64,000 nt of DNA from Qipengyuania_C sp046254955. GTDB lineage: Bacteria > Pseudomonadota > Alphaproteobacteria > Sphingomonadales > Sphingomonadaceae. Location of the stretch: contig NZ_JBJXRG010000002.1 of the NCBI RefSeq assembly GCF_046254955.1, forward strand, positions 744,001 to 808,000, read 5' to 3'. Shown piece by piece: positions 51,924 to 60,854 of this stretch; position 1 is the first letter of the stretch; each line of letters begins with the position of its first letter. The position numbers were made by a program, and so were the translations under genes. The notes beneath the pieces were generated by a model. That model saw only the letters and a list, made by a program, of their open reading frames with translations. It was not told where the DNA came from and ran no database searches.

Positions 51924-52604
51924 TTATGACGCGCGGGGCGCGTCGTCGGGATCGTCGAGGCTATACCCCAAGCCACGGATCGTCGTGATCACTTCTGCTC
52001 CGAGCTTCTTGCGAATTCGCGTGACGAACACCTCGATCGTGTTCGAATCGCGGTCGAAGTCCTGATCGTAGATGTGCTCGATCAGCTCGGTCCTGCTCAC
52101 CACCTTGCCCTTGTGGTGCATCAGGTAGCTCAGCAGCTTGTATTCCTGCGCTGTCAGCTTGACCGGTTCGCCCTTGAGCGTGACCCGCCCGGAACGCGTA
52201 TCCAACCGAACATCGCCTGCAGTAAGTTCGCTCGAAGTGTTACCCGAAGCGCGGCGGATCAGCGCACGCAGGCGGGCGATCAGTTCTTCAGTCTGGAAGG
52301 GCTTGGCGAGGTAATCATCCGCGCCAGCATCCAGGCCGGCGACCTTGTCCGACCAGCTGTCGCGCGCAGTCAGAACAAGGACAGGGAAATCGCGCCCTTC
52401 CTTGCGCCACATACCGAGAACAGTCAGCCCATCTATCTCGGGCAAACCAAGATCAAGGACCACAGCATCGTAGTCTTCGGTGCTACCCAGGAAGTGGCCA
52501 TCCTCGCCATCCGTCGACAGGTCGACCGCATAGCCGTTTTGTTCCAAGGTCGACTTGAGCTGCTGTCCCAGTGTCGGCTCGTCTTCGACGATCAGGATTC
52601 TCAT
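51924..52604 (-). CDS. OmpR/PhoP-family response regulator
   Basis: A 226-aa regulator: receiver domain with phospho-acceptor Asp51 in VVLDLGLPEIDG and lysine in YLAKPF, then a winged-helix DNA-binding domain (RVTLKGEPVKLTAQEYKLL, and ...IEVFVTRIRKKLG). It precedes its kinase. A 10-mer, AACCTGAACG, lies 57 bp before its start and recurs 60 bp before the PepSY gene, a possible binding site for this protein. Confidence 0.94.
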   Translation of the reverse strand: MRILIVEDEPTLGQQLKSTLEQNGYAVDLSTDGEDGHFLGSTEDYDAVVLDLGLPEIDGLTVLGMWRKEGRDFPVLVLTARDSWSDKVAGLDAGADDYLAKPFQTEELIARLRALIRRASGNTSSELTAGDVRLDTRSGRVTLKGEPVKLTAQEYKLLSYLMHHKGKVVSRTELIEHIYDQDFDRDSNTIEVFVTRIRKKLGAEVITTIRGLGYSLDDPDDAPRAS

Positions 52605-52639
52605 TCGCGTATTTCCTCAACTGTGCCGCAAGGCATTTC

Positions 52640-52670
52640 GTTCATGTACATGAACGCGTCAACCTGAACG
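52640..52670. promoter_or_regulatory. Palindrome and shared decamer upstream of the response regulator
   Basis: Perfect 16-bp palindrome GTTCATGTACATGAAC at 52640-52655, followed by AACCTGAACG at 52661-52670. The half-site TGAAC occurs at 52651-52655 and 52665-52669. The decamer recurs on the opposite strand at 53163-53172. Confidence 0.5.
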
Positions 52671-52796
52671 AAGTTTCGCTCCATAGGATTATCCGGTGCC
52701 AGCCCTTTCAAGCTCCCAGCTACCCGACTTCTCGAACGTCACCATATCGGGTAGCTGCGAGCGTGAATGGGCCGGAGCCGAACCCTTGCTTCACAT

Positions 52797-53102
52797 TTAC
52801 CGACTGCGCCGGAGCACTCGGCCGGTACGCGCATCGACATCGACAAACATGACTCGCCCATCGCGAATGAACTTCAGTCGATATGCCATGGCAGTCGAAT
52901 CGTAGGCCGGACCAAGGTATTCCGCCCCGCGCATCGTCGGGAGAACACGGCGCTCGATCTCGCGCAATGAGAGCACGTTCCCCGCACGCATTTCCTTGCG
53001 GGCCTCGCCCTGATCGCTACGCGACTGCTGCGCTGCGACAGGCGCGGACACGCTGGTAGCGGCGACCGCGGCAAGAAGGAGAGAGGCGAGGAACGTTCTC
53101 AT
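52797..53102 (-). CDS. PepSY domain periplasmic protein
   Basis: 101-aa secreted protein: signal peptide MRTFLASLLLAAVAATSVSA ending near AAQQ, then a single PepSY domain (EIERRVLPTMRGAEYLG..., YRLKFIRDGRVMFVDVDARTGRVL). Such small PepSY proteins often accompany PhoPQ-like two-component systems and may act as periplasmic modulators. It lies 192 bp before the response regulator, same strand, with a shared upstream decamer. Confidence 0.85.
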   Translation of the reverse strand: MRTFLASLLLAAVAATSVSAPVAAQQSRSDQGEARKEMRAGNVLSLREIERRVLPTMRGAEYLGPAYDSTAMAYRLKFIRDGRVMFVDVDARTGRVLRRSR

Positions 53103-53127
53103 AATGCGCTTGTGACTAAGCCAGAAG

Positions 53128-53172
53128 CATTGAACAAGTACTGAATGTAGAATGCAGGCTCCCGTTCAGGTT
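53128..53172. promoter_or_regulatory. Possible regulator sites upstream of the PepSY gene
   Basis: Plus strand reads TGAAC-N6-TGAAT (53131-53146), two half-sites 11 bp apart as OmpR-family regulators use, and CGTTCAGGTT (53163-53172), reverse of the AACCTGAACG found before the response regulator. They lie 29-70 bp before the PepSY start. Confidence 0.45.
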
Positions 53173-53181
53173 TGTGCTGCC

Positions 53182-53913
53182 TCAGTTTACCATTTCATAT
53201 TTAAGACCAAGCGTGACCCCGGTGCCCACCTCGCCCGGCTCGATCGGCGTATCGGCAACAGCCGACTCGGTCGCCACTCTGATCGCCATCGCGGGCGGCG
53301 GCACACGGCCGTAAGATTGGAAGTTCTCTGAAACTTCGAGCAGTCTCACGTCGGAATAACCAGCCATCTGTGCGAATTCGCGCGCCTGCACCAAGCCGCG
53401 TGCAAACGCGTTCTTTCGCGCGAGCGCTTTCGCATCCAAATCATTCTCAAGCATGAAATTCGGCCCGTAAACGTTGTTGGCGCCGGCTGCTACAAGTGCG
53501 TCGAGAACTTCGCCTGCACGCTCGAGATCGCGAAGCTTCACCGAGACCTGATTGTTCACGGAGTAACCGGAGAAAGTCTGTTCGTTGGTCTCGCGATTAT
53601 AGCGATAGTCCGGATTGAGATTGAAATTCGAGGTCTGGATATCCTTCCGATCGATGCCGAGGTCCCGCAGCTTCCTGATCAACCGGTCCATGGCTTCGGC
53701 ATTCATACGCATCGCACCTTGTGCGGTCGGGGCTCTTGTTACCACTCCGGCACCGATTTGGGCGACATCGGGCGCAGAGCGAACGATCTCATTTACGGAC
53801 AATTCGACGACCGGATTCGAAACCTGGATCTGGATCTCGGCGGCTGAAGCCGGTGCATGGAGCGGAAGCGACACCGCAGTGGCCGCGAGCAAAGCAAATA
53901 TGGGACGGATCAT
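53182..53913 (-). CDS. SIMPL domain-containing exported protein
   Basis: A 243-aa periplasmic protein: signal peptide (ALLAATAVSLPLHAPASA), then a SIMPL/DUF541 domain with the GYSVNNQVSVKLRDLERAGEVL core. AAGGAG six bases before the ATG at 53913 fixes the start. Function of the family is unclear, with links to oxidative stress (BP26/OMP28-like). It stands directly before the PepSY-regulator-kinase set, all on the minus strand, but I saw no promoter evidence of co-control. Confidence 0.88.
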   Translation of the reverse strand: MIRPIFALLAATAVSLPLHAPASAAEIQIQVSNPVVELSVNEIVRSAPDVAQIGAGVVTRAPTAQGAMRMNAEAMDRLIRKLRDLGIDRKDIQTSNFNLNPDYRYNRETNEQTFSGYSVNNQVSVKLRDLERAGEVLDALVAAGANNVYGPNFMLENDLDAKALARKNAFARGLVQAREFAQMAGYSDVRLLEVSENFQSYGRVPPPAMAIRVATESAVADTPIEPGEVGTGVTLGLKYEMVN

Positions 53914-54012
53914 GGTGTATTCTCCTTGAATTGCAGACTGGCTGCACATGAGTCGATTACGCACGGGTGAACCGTCTTGTTCCGGAGCGGCCCGCGGACT
54001 AGGGGCCGCACC

Positions 54013-55836
54013 ATGGCACAACCACCGATCCTCAGCCTTGAAGGGCTAGGCCTCCAGCAGGGCGGGCGATGGCTGCTGGGTGGACCCGATCGGGAAAATC
54101 TTGATCTGCATATCGGCCCGCGGGACCGGCTGGCGCTTATCGGACGCAACGGTGTGGGCAAGACCACCTTGTTCCGGCTGATCGATGACCAGATCGAGAG
54201 CGATACCGGCGAGCGCAAGACCAAGCCCGGAATGCGGGTTGTGGTGCTTGAACAGGACCCGGACATGTCCGGCTATGCCACACTCATGGATTGGGCTCTG
54301 GACGGTAAATACGCCCCCCAGCCGCATGAAGTTGAGGCTATCGCCGGGCAGCTCGGGATCGATATGGCAACTCCCACCAAGGGTGCCAGCGGCGGCGAAC
54401 GGCGGCGCGCAGCGATTGCGCGGGCCTTAGGGCAGGACCCGGACCTGTTGTTGCTCGATGAGCCGACCAACCACCTTGACCTTGCGGCAATCGACTGGCT
54501 TGAAGACTGGCTTTCACGGTACAAGGGCGCATTCCTCGTGATCAGCCATGACCGCACCTTCCTCAAGCGACTGACCCGCGCGACGCTGTGGCTCGATCGC
54601 GGCATCATCCGCCGCAAAGAAGTCGGCTTTGGTGGCTACGAAGCTTGGGAAGAACAGGTCTATGCCGAAGAGGCTCGAGCGGCCGAGAAGCTCGACGCCA
54701 AACTCAAGCTGGAAGCACATTGGCTGGAGCGCGGAGTGACCGCGCGGCGCAAGCGCAACCAGGGGCGGCTCGAAAAGCTCTGGGAAATGCGCGCGCAGCG
54801 TGCCGCGATGATCTCCAATTCGGGCACCGCAAAGCTTAAGCTGGCAACCGAAGAAGACTTCAAGTCGAAGTCCGTGATCGTTGCCGAGAACATCAGCAAG
54901 ACCTACGATGGTCGCTCGATTATCAAGCCGTTCTCGCTGCGCATCCAGCGCGGGGACCGGATCGGGATCGTCGGAGCCAATGGTGCGGGCAAGACGACGC
55001 TGCTCAAGATGCTGACCGGCGAACTCGCGCCCGACAGCGGGACGGTGGAGATATCGAACAAGCTCACCGGCGTGATGATCGACCAGCAGCGCCAGCTGCT
55101 CTCGCCCGACAAGACGGTTCGCGACGTGCTCGCCGAAGGCGGCGACTGGATCGACGTGCAGGGGCATCGCAAGCATGTCCAGGCGCACCTGAAGGACTTT
55201 CTGTTCGATCCCAAGATCATCGACACCAAGGTCGGGATTCTCTCTGGCGGCGAGAAGTCGCGCCTGCTGCTGGCGCGCGAGTTTGCCAAGGCTTCCAACC
55301 TGCTCGTGCTCGACGAGCCGACCAACGATCTCGACCTTGAGACGCTCGATCTGCTGCAGGAAGTCATTGCCGACTACCAAGGCACCGTGCTGCTCGTCAG
55401 CCATGATCGCGACTTTCTCGACCGGACCGTTACGCTGACGCTCGGCCTCGACGGGACCGGGCATGTCGATATCGTCGCAGGTGGCTATGAGGATTGGGCG
55501 GCTAAACGGCGGACCACGACGGAGCGCAAATCCAAGCCGGACAAGCGGGAAGAGAACTCCCCCTCTAAACCGCAAGAAGCCCCAGCGCCTTCTTTAAAGT
55601 CAAAGCCATCGAAGCTATCGTACAAGGATCAGCGCGATTACGAGCTTCTCCCCGCCCGGATCGAGAAGCTGGAAGCTGCCATCAGCAAGGGCGAGGAAAT
55701 CCTTTCCGATCCCGATCTCTACACCTCCGATCCGCAGAAGTTTGCCGATATCACGCAAGGTCTGGAGAATGCCCGCAGTGAGAAGGACGCGGCAGAAGAG
55801 CGATGGCTGTCGCTGGCCGAGCAGGTCGAAGGTTGA
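54013..55836 (+). CDS. uup: ABC-F ATPase, Uup type
   Basis: Soluble twin-ATPase of 607 aa without membrane segments. Walker A motifs GRNGVGKTT and GANGAGKTT, signatures SGGERRRAAIARAL and LSGGEKSRLLLAREF, and a linker of about 80 residues between. The C-terminal coiled coil (KLSYKDQRDYELLPARIEKL) is the Uup DNA/ribosome-binding tail. By family, it acts on ribosomes and transposon excision. I set the start at 54013 (MAQPPILSLEGLG). Its stop overlaps the UDG start. Confidence 0.9.
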   Translation: MAQPPILSLEGLGLQQGGRWLLGGPDRENLDLHIGPRDRLALIGRNGVGKTTLFRLIDDQIESDTGERKTKPGMRVVVLEQDPDMSGYATLMDWALDGKYAPQPHEVEAIAGQLGIDMATPTKGASGGERRRAAIARALGQDPDLLLLDEPTNHLDLAAIDWLEDWLSRYKGAFLVISHDRTFLKRLTRATLWLDRGIIRRKEVGFGGYEAWEEQVYAEEARAAEKLDAKLKLEAHWLERGVTARRKRNQGRLEKLWEMRAQRAAMISNSGTAKLKLATEEDFKSKSVIVAENISKTYDGRSIIKPFSLRIQRGDRIGIVGANGAGKTTLLKMLTGELAPDSGTVEISNKLTGVMIDQQRQLLSPDKTVRDVLAEGGDWIDVQGHRKHVQAHLKDFLFDPKIIDTKVGILSGGEKSRLLLAREFAKASNLLVLDEPTNDLDLETLDLLQEVIADYQGTVLLVSHDRDFLDRTVTLTLGLDGTGHVDIVAGGYEDWAAKRRTTTERKSKPDKREENSPSKPQEAPAPSLKSKPSKLSYKDQRDYELLPARIEKLEAAISKGEEILSDPDLYTSDPQKFADITQGLENARSEKDAAEERWLSLAEQVEG

Positions 55837-56405
55837 CCGCCGCGCTCCTCAGCGAAATTTTTGCGTGCCGCCATTGCGAAGCGCATCTGCCGCACGGACC
55901 CCGCCCCGTAGTCCAATTCTCCGAAACCTCGCGCATTCTGATCATCGGGCAAGCGCCAGGTTCGAAAGTCCACGCCAGCGGTATCCCATGGGACGACGAC
56001 AGTGGCGACCGGCTGCGCGAATGGACCGGCCTTTCGAAAGAGCAGTTCTACGATCCCAAGCTGATCGCACTGATGCCCATGGGGTTCTGCTATCCCGGCA
56101 GAGCGTCGGGCGGGGACAAGCCGCCGCGGCCGGAATGCGCGCCGTTGTGGCATGAGCGCGTGTTGGCAGCGCTACCCAGCGAGCGACTAACCCTGCTCGT
56201 CGGAACCTATGCCCAGCAATCCTACCTGACCGAAACCAAGAGATGGTCACTGGCCAAGCGGGTCGAAAGCTTCCGCCACTTCCTGCCCGGGGTTTTCCCG
56301 CTCCCCCACCCTGCCTGGCGCAGCACGATCTTCATGCGCAAACATCCATGGTTCGAGGGCGAGCTCCTGCCGGAACTGCGCGCCGCAATTGCTGCCAGGA
56401 TCTAG
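55833..56405 (+). CDS. Uracil-DNA glycosylase family protein
   Basis: 190 aa from a TTG at 55833 that overlaps the uup stop by 4 bp (TTGA); an in-frame ATG at 55803 would add ten residues. IFACRHCEAHLPHGP, IIGQAPGSKVHASGIPW and a C-terminal HPAW give a UDG fold; two CxxC-like cysteines near the start are not a full iron-sulfur set. By family, it removes uracil or a related base from DNA. The TTG call is tentative; the fold is clear. Confidence 0.82.
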   Translation: MTAALLSEIFACRHCEAHLPHGPRPVVQFSETSRILIIGQAPGSKVHASGIPWDDDSGDRLREWTGLSKEQFYDPKLIALMPMGFCYPGRASGGDKPPRPECAPLWHERVLAALPSERLTLLVGTYAQQSYLTETKRWSLAKRVESFRHFLPGVFPLPHPAWRSTIFMRKHPWFEGELLPELRAAIAARI

Positions 56406-56470
56406 CGTCTTTCCCTCGGCAAATCCTACTGGATGGAGCACATGGAGCACAGTCCTGAGCCGGTTATCAA

Positions 56471-56953
56471 TCACCCGATCCGGTAGAAATCCGCCACCCG
56501 GTCCAGCGCCAGCTTGAGCACCAGCTTGCCCGATCGCGCGGGCCATTGGAGTGCCTTTTCCGCGTCGGGCAAGCCTTCTCCTGCGCACACCACGCGCCAC
56601 AGGATATCCGATAGACCTGAACCCGCATCGTCGAGCGCGGCGTGGAACCGCTGCTTGGCCGCGATCTGACGCTCGCTGTGCGTGAGGTCCGCATCCCCGC
56701 CCTGCCCCCTGATCCGCACCACATCCCAGCGCATGGTGATACTCGGCTCCATTTGCGCGCGCTCGTAATCGGCTCGCAAACGCTCTCCCGCATCAAATTG
56801 TCGTTCGCTGAGATGTCCGCGCGAGTGCAGCCAACTTAGCGGCGATTCCGCCAGGTTGACCGTGACCGAGCGCAACCGTTTATGTGAGCCGCCTCCGTCG
56901 CTCCTGCGGGGCCCTTCACTCGTCAATTCGCGTTCGACCAGCTGGCGTTTCAT
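56471..56953 (-). CDS. DUF6456 domain protein
   Basis: 160 aa. The core SPLSWLHSRGHLSERQFDAGERLRADYERAQM and the tail (LKLALDRVADFYR) match DUF6456, a small alphaproteobacterial family with a helical DNA-binding look but no proven role. AGGAGAAG before the ATG at 56953 supports the start. It is divergent from the XRE regulator 100 bp away, so the pair may share control. Confidence 0.82.
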   Translation of the reverse strand: MKRQLVERELTSEGPRRSDGGGSHKRLRSVTVNLAESPLSWLHSRGHLSERQFDAGERLRADYERAQMEPSITMRWDVVRIRGQGGDADLTHSERQIAAKQRFHAALDDAGSGLSDILWRVVCAGEGLPDAEKALQWPARSGKLVLKLALDRVADFYRIG

Positions 56954-57053
56954 CGGGCGCTTCTCCTGTTGATGATGAGAGAGTCGCGCTTGCCAAAGCG
57001 GTATGCCTGTAGGAAAGAAGAAACCGTATTGGTTAAGTCGAAAGGCGGCACGC

Positions 57054-57626
57054 ATGATCAATCGCATCCGGGATATCCGCAAGAGCAAGGAAATGACGCT
57101 GGCCGAACTGGCCGAAGCGTGCGACCCGCCGACCACTGCGCAAACCATCGGGCGGCTTGAGACGGGCATGCGCAACCTTTCGCTCAAGTGGATGGAACGT
57201 ATCGGCAAGGCGCTGGGTGTCGATCCCGAGATGCTGGTCCGGTCGGAAGAAAACGCGCAGGCACAGGTTGTCGCGAGGCTGCAGGCTTCCGGTCCCGAAG
57301 CAATTGCAAGGCCGCGCGACGCAATGGTGGTCACGGATCTGGGCGGCGATGGACTGCTGGTCGTATTGGCAATCGAAGAAAGCGTCGGCGAGTATCGCCC
57401 AGGCGATCAGCTATGGCTGCGCCAGATCGATCCGGAAAGCGCCCAGCAGGCGATTAACCGCGATGTGCTGGTCCCGCGTCCCGGTGGGCGCTTCGCGTTC
57501 GGCAGGCTGATCGATCGGCAGGGCTCGCTGGTGGGAGTTTTGCCGCCCGGTTCAGGTGAGAAGCAACAGGTCGTCGATAGTCCTGCGTGGATCGCGGTTG
57601 CAGAGATGCTGGTGCGGAAGCTCTAG
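57054..57626 (+). CDS. XRE-family transcriptional regulator
   Basis: 190 aa: N-terminal helix-turn-helix (INRIRDIRKSKEMTLAELAE...TIGRLETG, residues 1-55) and a beta-rich C-terminal domain of about 120 residues with LWLRQIDPE and VLVPRPGGRFAFG, different from peptidase S24. Target genes unknown; the divergent DUF6456 gene is the nearest candidate. It ends 8 bp before secF, convergent, with an inverted repeat over both stops. Confidence 0.85.
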   Translation: MINRIRDIRKSKEMTLAELAEACDPPTTAQTIGRLETGMRNLSLKWMERIGKALGVDPEMLVRSEENAQAQVVARLQASGPEAIARPRDAMVVTDLGGDGLLVVLAIEESVGEYRPGDQLWLRQIDPESAQQAINRDVLVPRPGGRFAFGRLIDRQGSLVGVLPPGSGEKQQVVDSPAWIAVAEMLVRKL

Positions 57627-57634
57627 GCCGCGCC

Positions 57635-58612
57635 TCAAGCTTCTCCGCGCGCCACCTTCTCCTGCCGATCGACTACACTTTCTGCCGGAATGAAACTGTC
57701 GGATGTCACGCCCAGCCACACTAGGATGGGCGCGGCCATATAGACCGAACTGTAGGTACCGACGAAAATACCCACCACGATCGCAATGGTGAGGCCAAAC
57801 AGGCTTTCCGGTCCGAAAAGCACGAGCGGCAAAAGGGCGACGAGCAGCGTCAAAGACGTCATCACCGTGCGCGCCAGGGTCTCGTTGACCGAAAGGTCGA
57901 GCAGCTCGGGCAGTTGCATCTTGCGATACTTCTTCAGGTTCTCGCGGATGCGATCATAGACCACGATCGTATCGTTCAGCGAGTAACCGATGATCGCCAG
58001 GATCGCGGCGATGATTTGCAGGCTGAATTCGAGCTGGAACAGCGCGAACAGGCCCAGCGTCAGCGATACATCGTGCACCAGCGCAAATAGCGCGCCAACA
58101 CCGAACTGCCATTCGAAACGGATCCAGATGTAAATCGAGATAGCCGCCATGGCGGCAAGCAGCGCGTAGAGCGCCTTCTCGCGAAATTCGCCTGCAACCT
58201 TGCCAGAAACCGTATCGTTTCCGTCTCGTCTGACTCCGGGATAGGCCCCCTCGATTTCCTGTATTACCTGGTCCCCAATAGCGGTGGCAGCACCTGGAAC
58301 GTCTTCCACCTCCTCAGGCAGGCGCACACGAATCGATACCTGGTTTTCCTCACCAAAGCGCTGGATTACCGGCTCTCCATAGCCAAGGGCGCCGATCTGT
58401 TCGCGCAGCGAAGCAATGGGAGCCTCCGCCCGCTCGGTAAAGGTAACGCGCACTTCCTGGCCGCCGGCGAAGTCGACGCCATAGTTAAGACCCTTGGTCA
58501 TCACCAACGCCCAGCTTGCCGCGATCAGCAACAGGCTGATGACATAGAACGGAACACGCCAACGCAAGAAGCGGATGTTGGTGTTCTCGGGAACGAGTTT
58601 GAGCAGTCGCAT
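57635..58612 (-). CDS. secF: Protein translocase subunit SecF
   Basis: A 325-aa RND-type inner-membrane protein with six helices. VDFAGGQEVRVTFTE near residue 50, and DTIVVYDRIREN and SLTLLVALLPLVLFGP in the membrane part, are the family marks. It works with SecD to pull exported chains by proton-motive force. Starts 13 bp after secD. Confidence 0.97.
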   Translation of the reverse strand: MRLLKLVPENTNIRFLRWRVPFYVISLLLIAASWALVMTKGLNYGVDFAGGQEVRVTFTERAEAPIASLREQIGALGYGEPVIQRFGEENQVSIRVRLPEEVEDVPGAATAIGDQVIQEIEGAYPGVRRDGNDTVSGKVAGEFREKALYALLAAMAAISIYIWIRFEWQFGVGALFALVHDVSLTLGLFALFQLEFSLQIIAAILAIIGYSLNDTIVVYDRIRENLKKYRKMQLPELLDLSVNETLARTVMTSLTLLVALLPLVLFGPESLFGLTIAIVVGIFVGTYSSVYMAAPILVWLGVTSDSFIPAESVVDRQEKVARGEA

Positions 58613-58625
58613 GTGTCCCGCCTCC

Positions 58626-60224
58626 CTATACGTTCAATTCGCTCGGCCGCGCCTTGCGCAGCCACCCGGCAACCCACATGCGTGTGAGCACCACAGCGGT
58701 GAAGACCGAAGTAAACAGGCCGACTATCAGAACCACGGCAAAGCCGCGGATCGGGCCCGAGCCGAAGATAAACAGCAGCACTCCGGCAATGAAATTGGTG
58801 ATGTTTGCATCGTAGATAGCGCGGCTCGCCTCGCGGTAGCCATTCTCCACCGCTGCGATCACGCGCCGCCCACGCCTTCGTTCCTCACGAATACGTTCGT
58901 TGATCAGTACGTTGGCGTCCACCGCTGCACCCACTGTCAAAACGAAGCCGGCAATGCCGGGCAGGGTCAGCGTGGTGTTCATAACCGCCATGATGCCAAG
59001 AACCATCAGGACGTTAAGGATCAGCGCAATGGTCGAATAAACGCCGAAGCGGCCGTAGCTCGCAATCATTAGCGCAACCACGAGCAGTGAGCCGACTCCC
59101 ATTGCCAGCACGCCTTTCCGGATCGAGTCGGCACCAAGATCGGGACCAACGGTCCGTTCCTCGACCACGGTCAGATCTACCGGCAACGCACCCGAACGAA
59201 GCGAGATCGCAAGTTGATTGGCAGTATCGACCGTGAAGCTGCCCGAAATCTGCGCCGAACCGCCCAGTATTGGTTCGTTGATATTCGGAGCCGACAGCAC
59301 CACGCCATCAAGAATGATGGCGAAGGGCTTGTTGACGTTTTCGCTGGTCAGCTTGGCGAACTTAGCCCCGCCCTGCTGGTCGAACTGGATGGAAACAACC
59401 GCTTCGTTCGTCTGCGGATCAAAGCTCTGCTGCGCGTTGATCAGCTGATCACCCTTGATCCCACCAAGTCTGCGAACGGCCAGCGAGGTGCCCTCGAAAG
59501 GTGTGTCCGCTGCATAGGGGAATATCTGGCTGCCTGGTGGGACAATTCCCTGCGCCACGTCCGAAGGAAGGGCGTTCTGGTCGACAAGTTTGAATTCGAG
59601 CTTGGCAGTCTGGCCAAGCAACGCCTTGAGCTGGTCAGGATCCTGCAGGCCGGGCACCTGCACCACGATCCGCGTGTCGCCCTGCCGAATGATCGTCGGT
59701 TCACGTGTGCCCAATGCGTCAATACGCTTGCGGACGACCTCTGTGGCACTGTCCATTGCCTGGGTGACCGCATTTTCCAGCCCCGTCTCGGTCGGCGAGA
59801 GGATCATCCGCGTCTGATCGACCACTTCGAGATCCCATTCGCGCACCAGCCCGGGGCCGTTCATAGTCGGAAGAAGAAGCTCCCGAGTGCGGTCTACATC
59901 GGCGGCACTGTCGACAATGAAGCTCAACTGGCCACCGCGCGTTGAAACATCACCGATCCGGATGCGCGGCGAAGCATTGCGCGTGAGCGCGCGGACCGAC
60001 TCCTCCATGTTTTCGAGACGTTGTGCCGCCACCTGTTCGGCTTCCGCCTCAAGCAGGATGTGACTGCCGCCAGCAAGGTCGAGACCGAGATTGACGGTTG
60101 GATCGGGCAGCGCTTCGGGCCAGTCGAGATTCGCGACCGCTGAGATCGACGGCAAAGCCGCCAGCATAGCCACCAGCGTGATCAGCCAGAGAAACGCTTT
60201 TTTCCCGGTGGAGAAATCGAGCAT
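58626..60224 (-). CDS. secD: Protein translocase subunit SecD
   Basis: 532 aa, six helices and a large periplasmic domain. LGLDLAGGSHILLEA, VPGLQDPDQLKALLGQTAKLEFKLVD, and the C-terminal GAAVDANVLINERIREE (D519-like region of SecD) are typical. It follows yajC by 10 bp, giving the standard yajC-secD-secF unit. Confidence 0.98.
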   Translation of the reverse strand: MLDFSTGKKAFLWLITLVAMLAALPSISAVANLDWPEALPDPTVNLGLDLAGGSHILLEAEAEQVAAQRLENMEESVRALTRNASPRIRIGDVSTRGGQLSFIVDSAADVDRTRELLLPTMNGPGLVREWDLEVVDQTRMILSPTETGLENAVTQAMDSATEVVRKRIDALGTREPTIIRQGDTRIVVQVPGLQDPDQLKALLGQTAKLEFKLVDQNALPSDVAQGIVPPGSQIFPYAADTPFEGTSLAVRRLGGIKGDQLINAQQSFDPQTNEAVVSIQFDQQGGAKFAKLTSENVNKPFAIILDGVVLSAPNINEPILGGSAQISGSFTVDTANQLAISLRSGALPVDLTVVEERTVGPDLGADSIRKGVLAMGVGSLLVVALMIASYGRFGVYSTIALILNVLMVLGIMAVMNTTLTLPGIAGFVLTVGAAVDANVLINERIREERRRGRRVIAAVENGYREASRAIYDANITNFIAGVLLFIFGSGPIRGFAVVLIVGLFTSVFTAVVLTRMWVAGWLRKARPSELNV

Positions 60225-60234
60225 GGTTCGCTTA

Positions 60235-60558
60235 TCAGTCGTTTGCTGCGGGGGTGCCGCCGGGCGGGATGATATCGCCGATGGTGTGCTTCACGGCCTT
60301 GACGCGGACCCCCTGAGCCAGGTCGATCTCGCAATAATGATCGTCAACCTTGGCGACCTTGCCGACGAGTCCGCCGGCCGTGACGACCTGATCACCCTTC
60401 TTGAGTCCTGCAACCTTCTGCTGGTGTGCCTTCTGCCGCTTCATTTGCGGGCGAATGATCAGGAACCAGAAGATCAGGATCATGCCGACAATCGGCAACC
60501 ACTGGATCCAGGCGGGCGGCGCGTCACCGCTGGCTGCGGCGGCAAGGAAATCGAGCAT
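60235..60558 (-). CDS. yajC: Preprotein translocase subunit YajC
   Basis: 107 aa with one membrane helix (LPIVGMILIFWFLIIRPQMK) and a basic cytoplasmic domain (KRQKAHQQKVAGLKKGDQVVTAGGLVGKVAK). It lies in the SecDF-YajC complex. First gene of the operon. Confidence 0.96.
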   Translation of the reverse strand: MLDFLAAAASGDAPPAWIQWLPIVGMILIFWFLIIRPQMKRQKAHQQKVAGLKKGDQVVTAGGLVGKVAKVDDHYCEIDLAQGVRVKAVKHTIGDIIPPGGTPAAND

Positions 60559-60763
60559 GAAAAAGGCCTATCGAGCTATCGTGTCACAATCCGGAGATGG
60601 GATTGTCAGGCACGCTTTCAAGCGCGCCACATTCCCGCATCCTGCAATCGAGCGCGCGCGTAGCAGCTATGCCACACCAGAGCAACGCAGCAGGTCAGCA
60701 GAACAGGTGGACATCGCTTGCCATGCTGCCGGGTGCGCCCTATAGGGCCGCCCACCACTGGCT

Positions 60764-60840
60764 CGGGACGTGGCGCAGTCTGGTAGCGCACTATACTGGG
60801 GGTGTAGGGGTCGCTGGTTCGAATCCAGTCGTCCCGACCA
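60764..60840 (+). tRNA. tRNA-Pro (anticodon GGG)
   Basis: Acceptor CGGGACG/CGTCCCG, D-arm GCGCAGTCTGGTAGCGC, anticodon stem CTATA/TGTAG (one G-U), loop CTGGGGG with GGG, T-arm GCTGGTTCGAATCCAGT, A73 and encoded CCA. 77 nt. The convergent radical SAM gene stops only 14 bp downstream. Confidence 0.96.
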
Positions 60841-60854
60841 GTGGTTTAACCCCT

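Noticed and set aside
54514..55575. 353-codon minus-strand ORF opposite uup
   Set aside because: Shadow of the ABC-F gene.
57616..57650. Inverted repeat GCGGAAGCT/AGCTTC-T-CCGC over the stops of the XRE gene and secF
   Set aside because: Could be a bidirectional terminator, but there is no T run and the arms are explained by the similar last codons of both genes.
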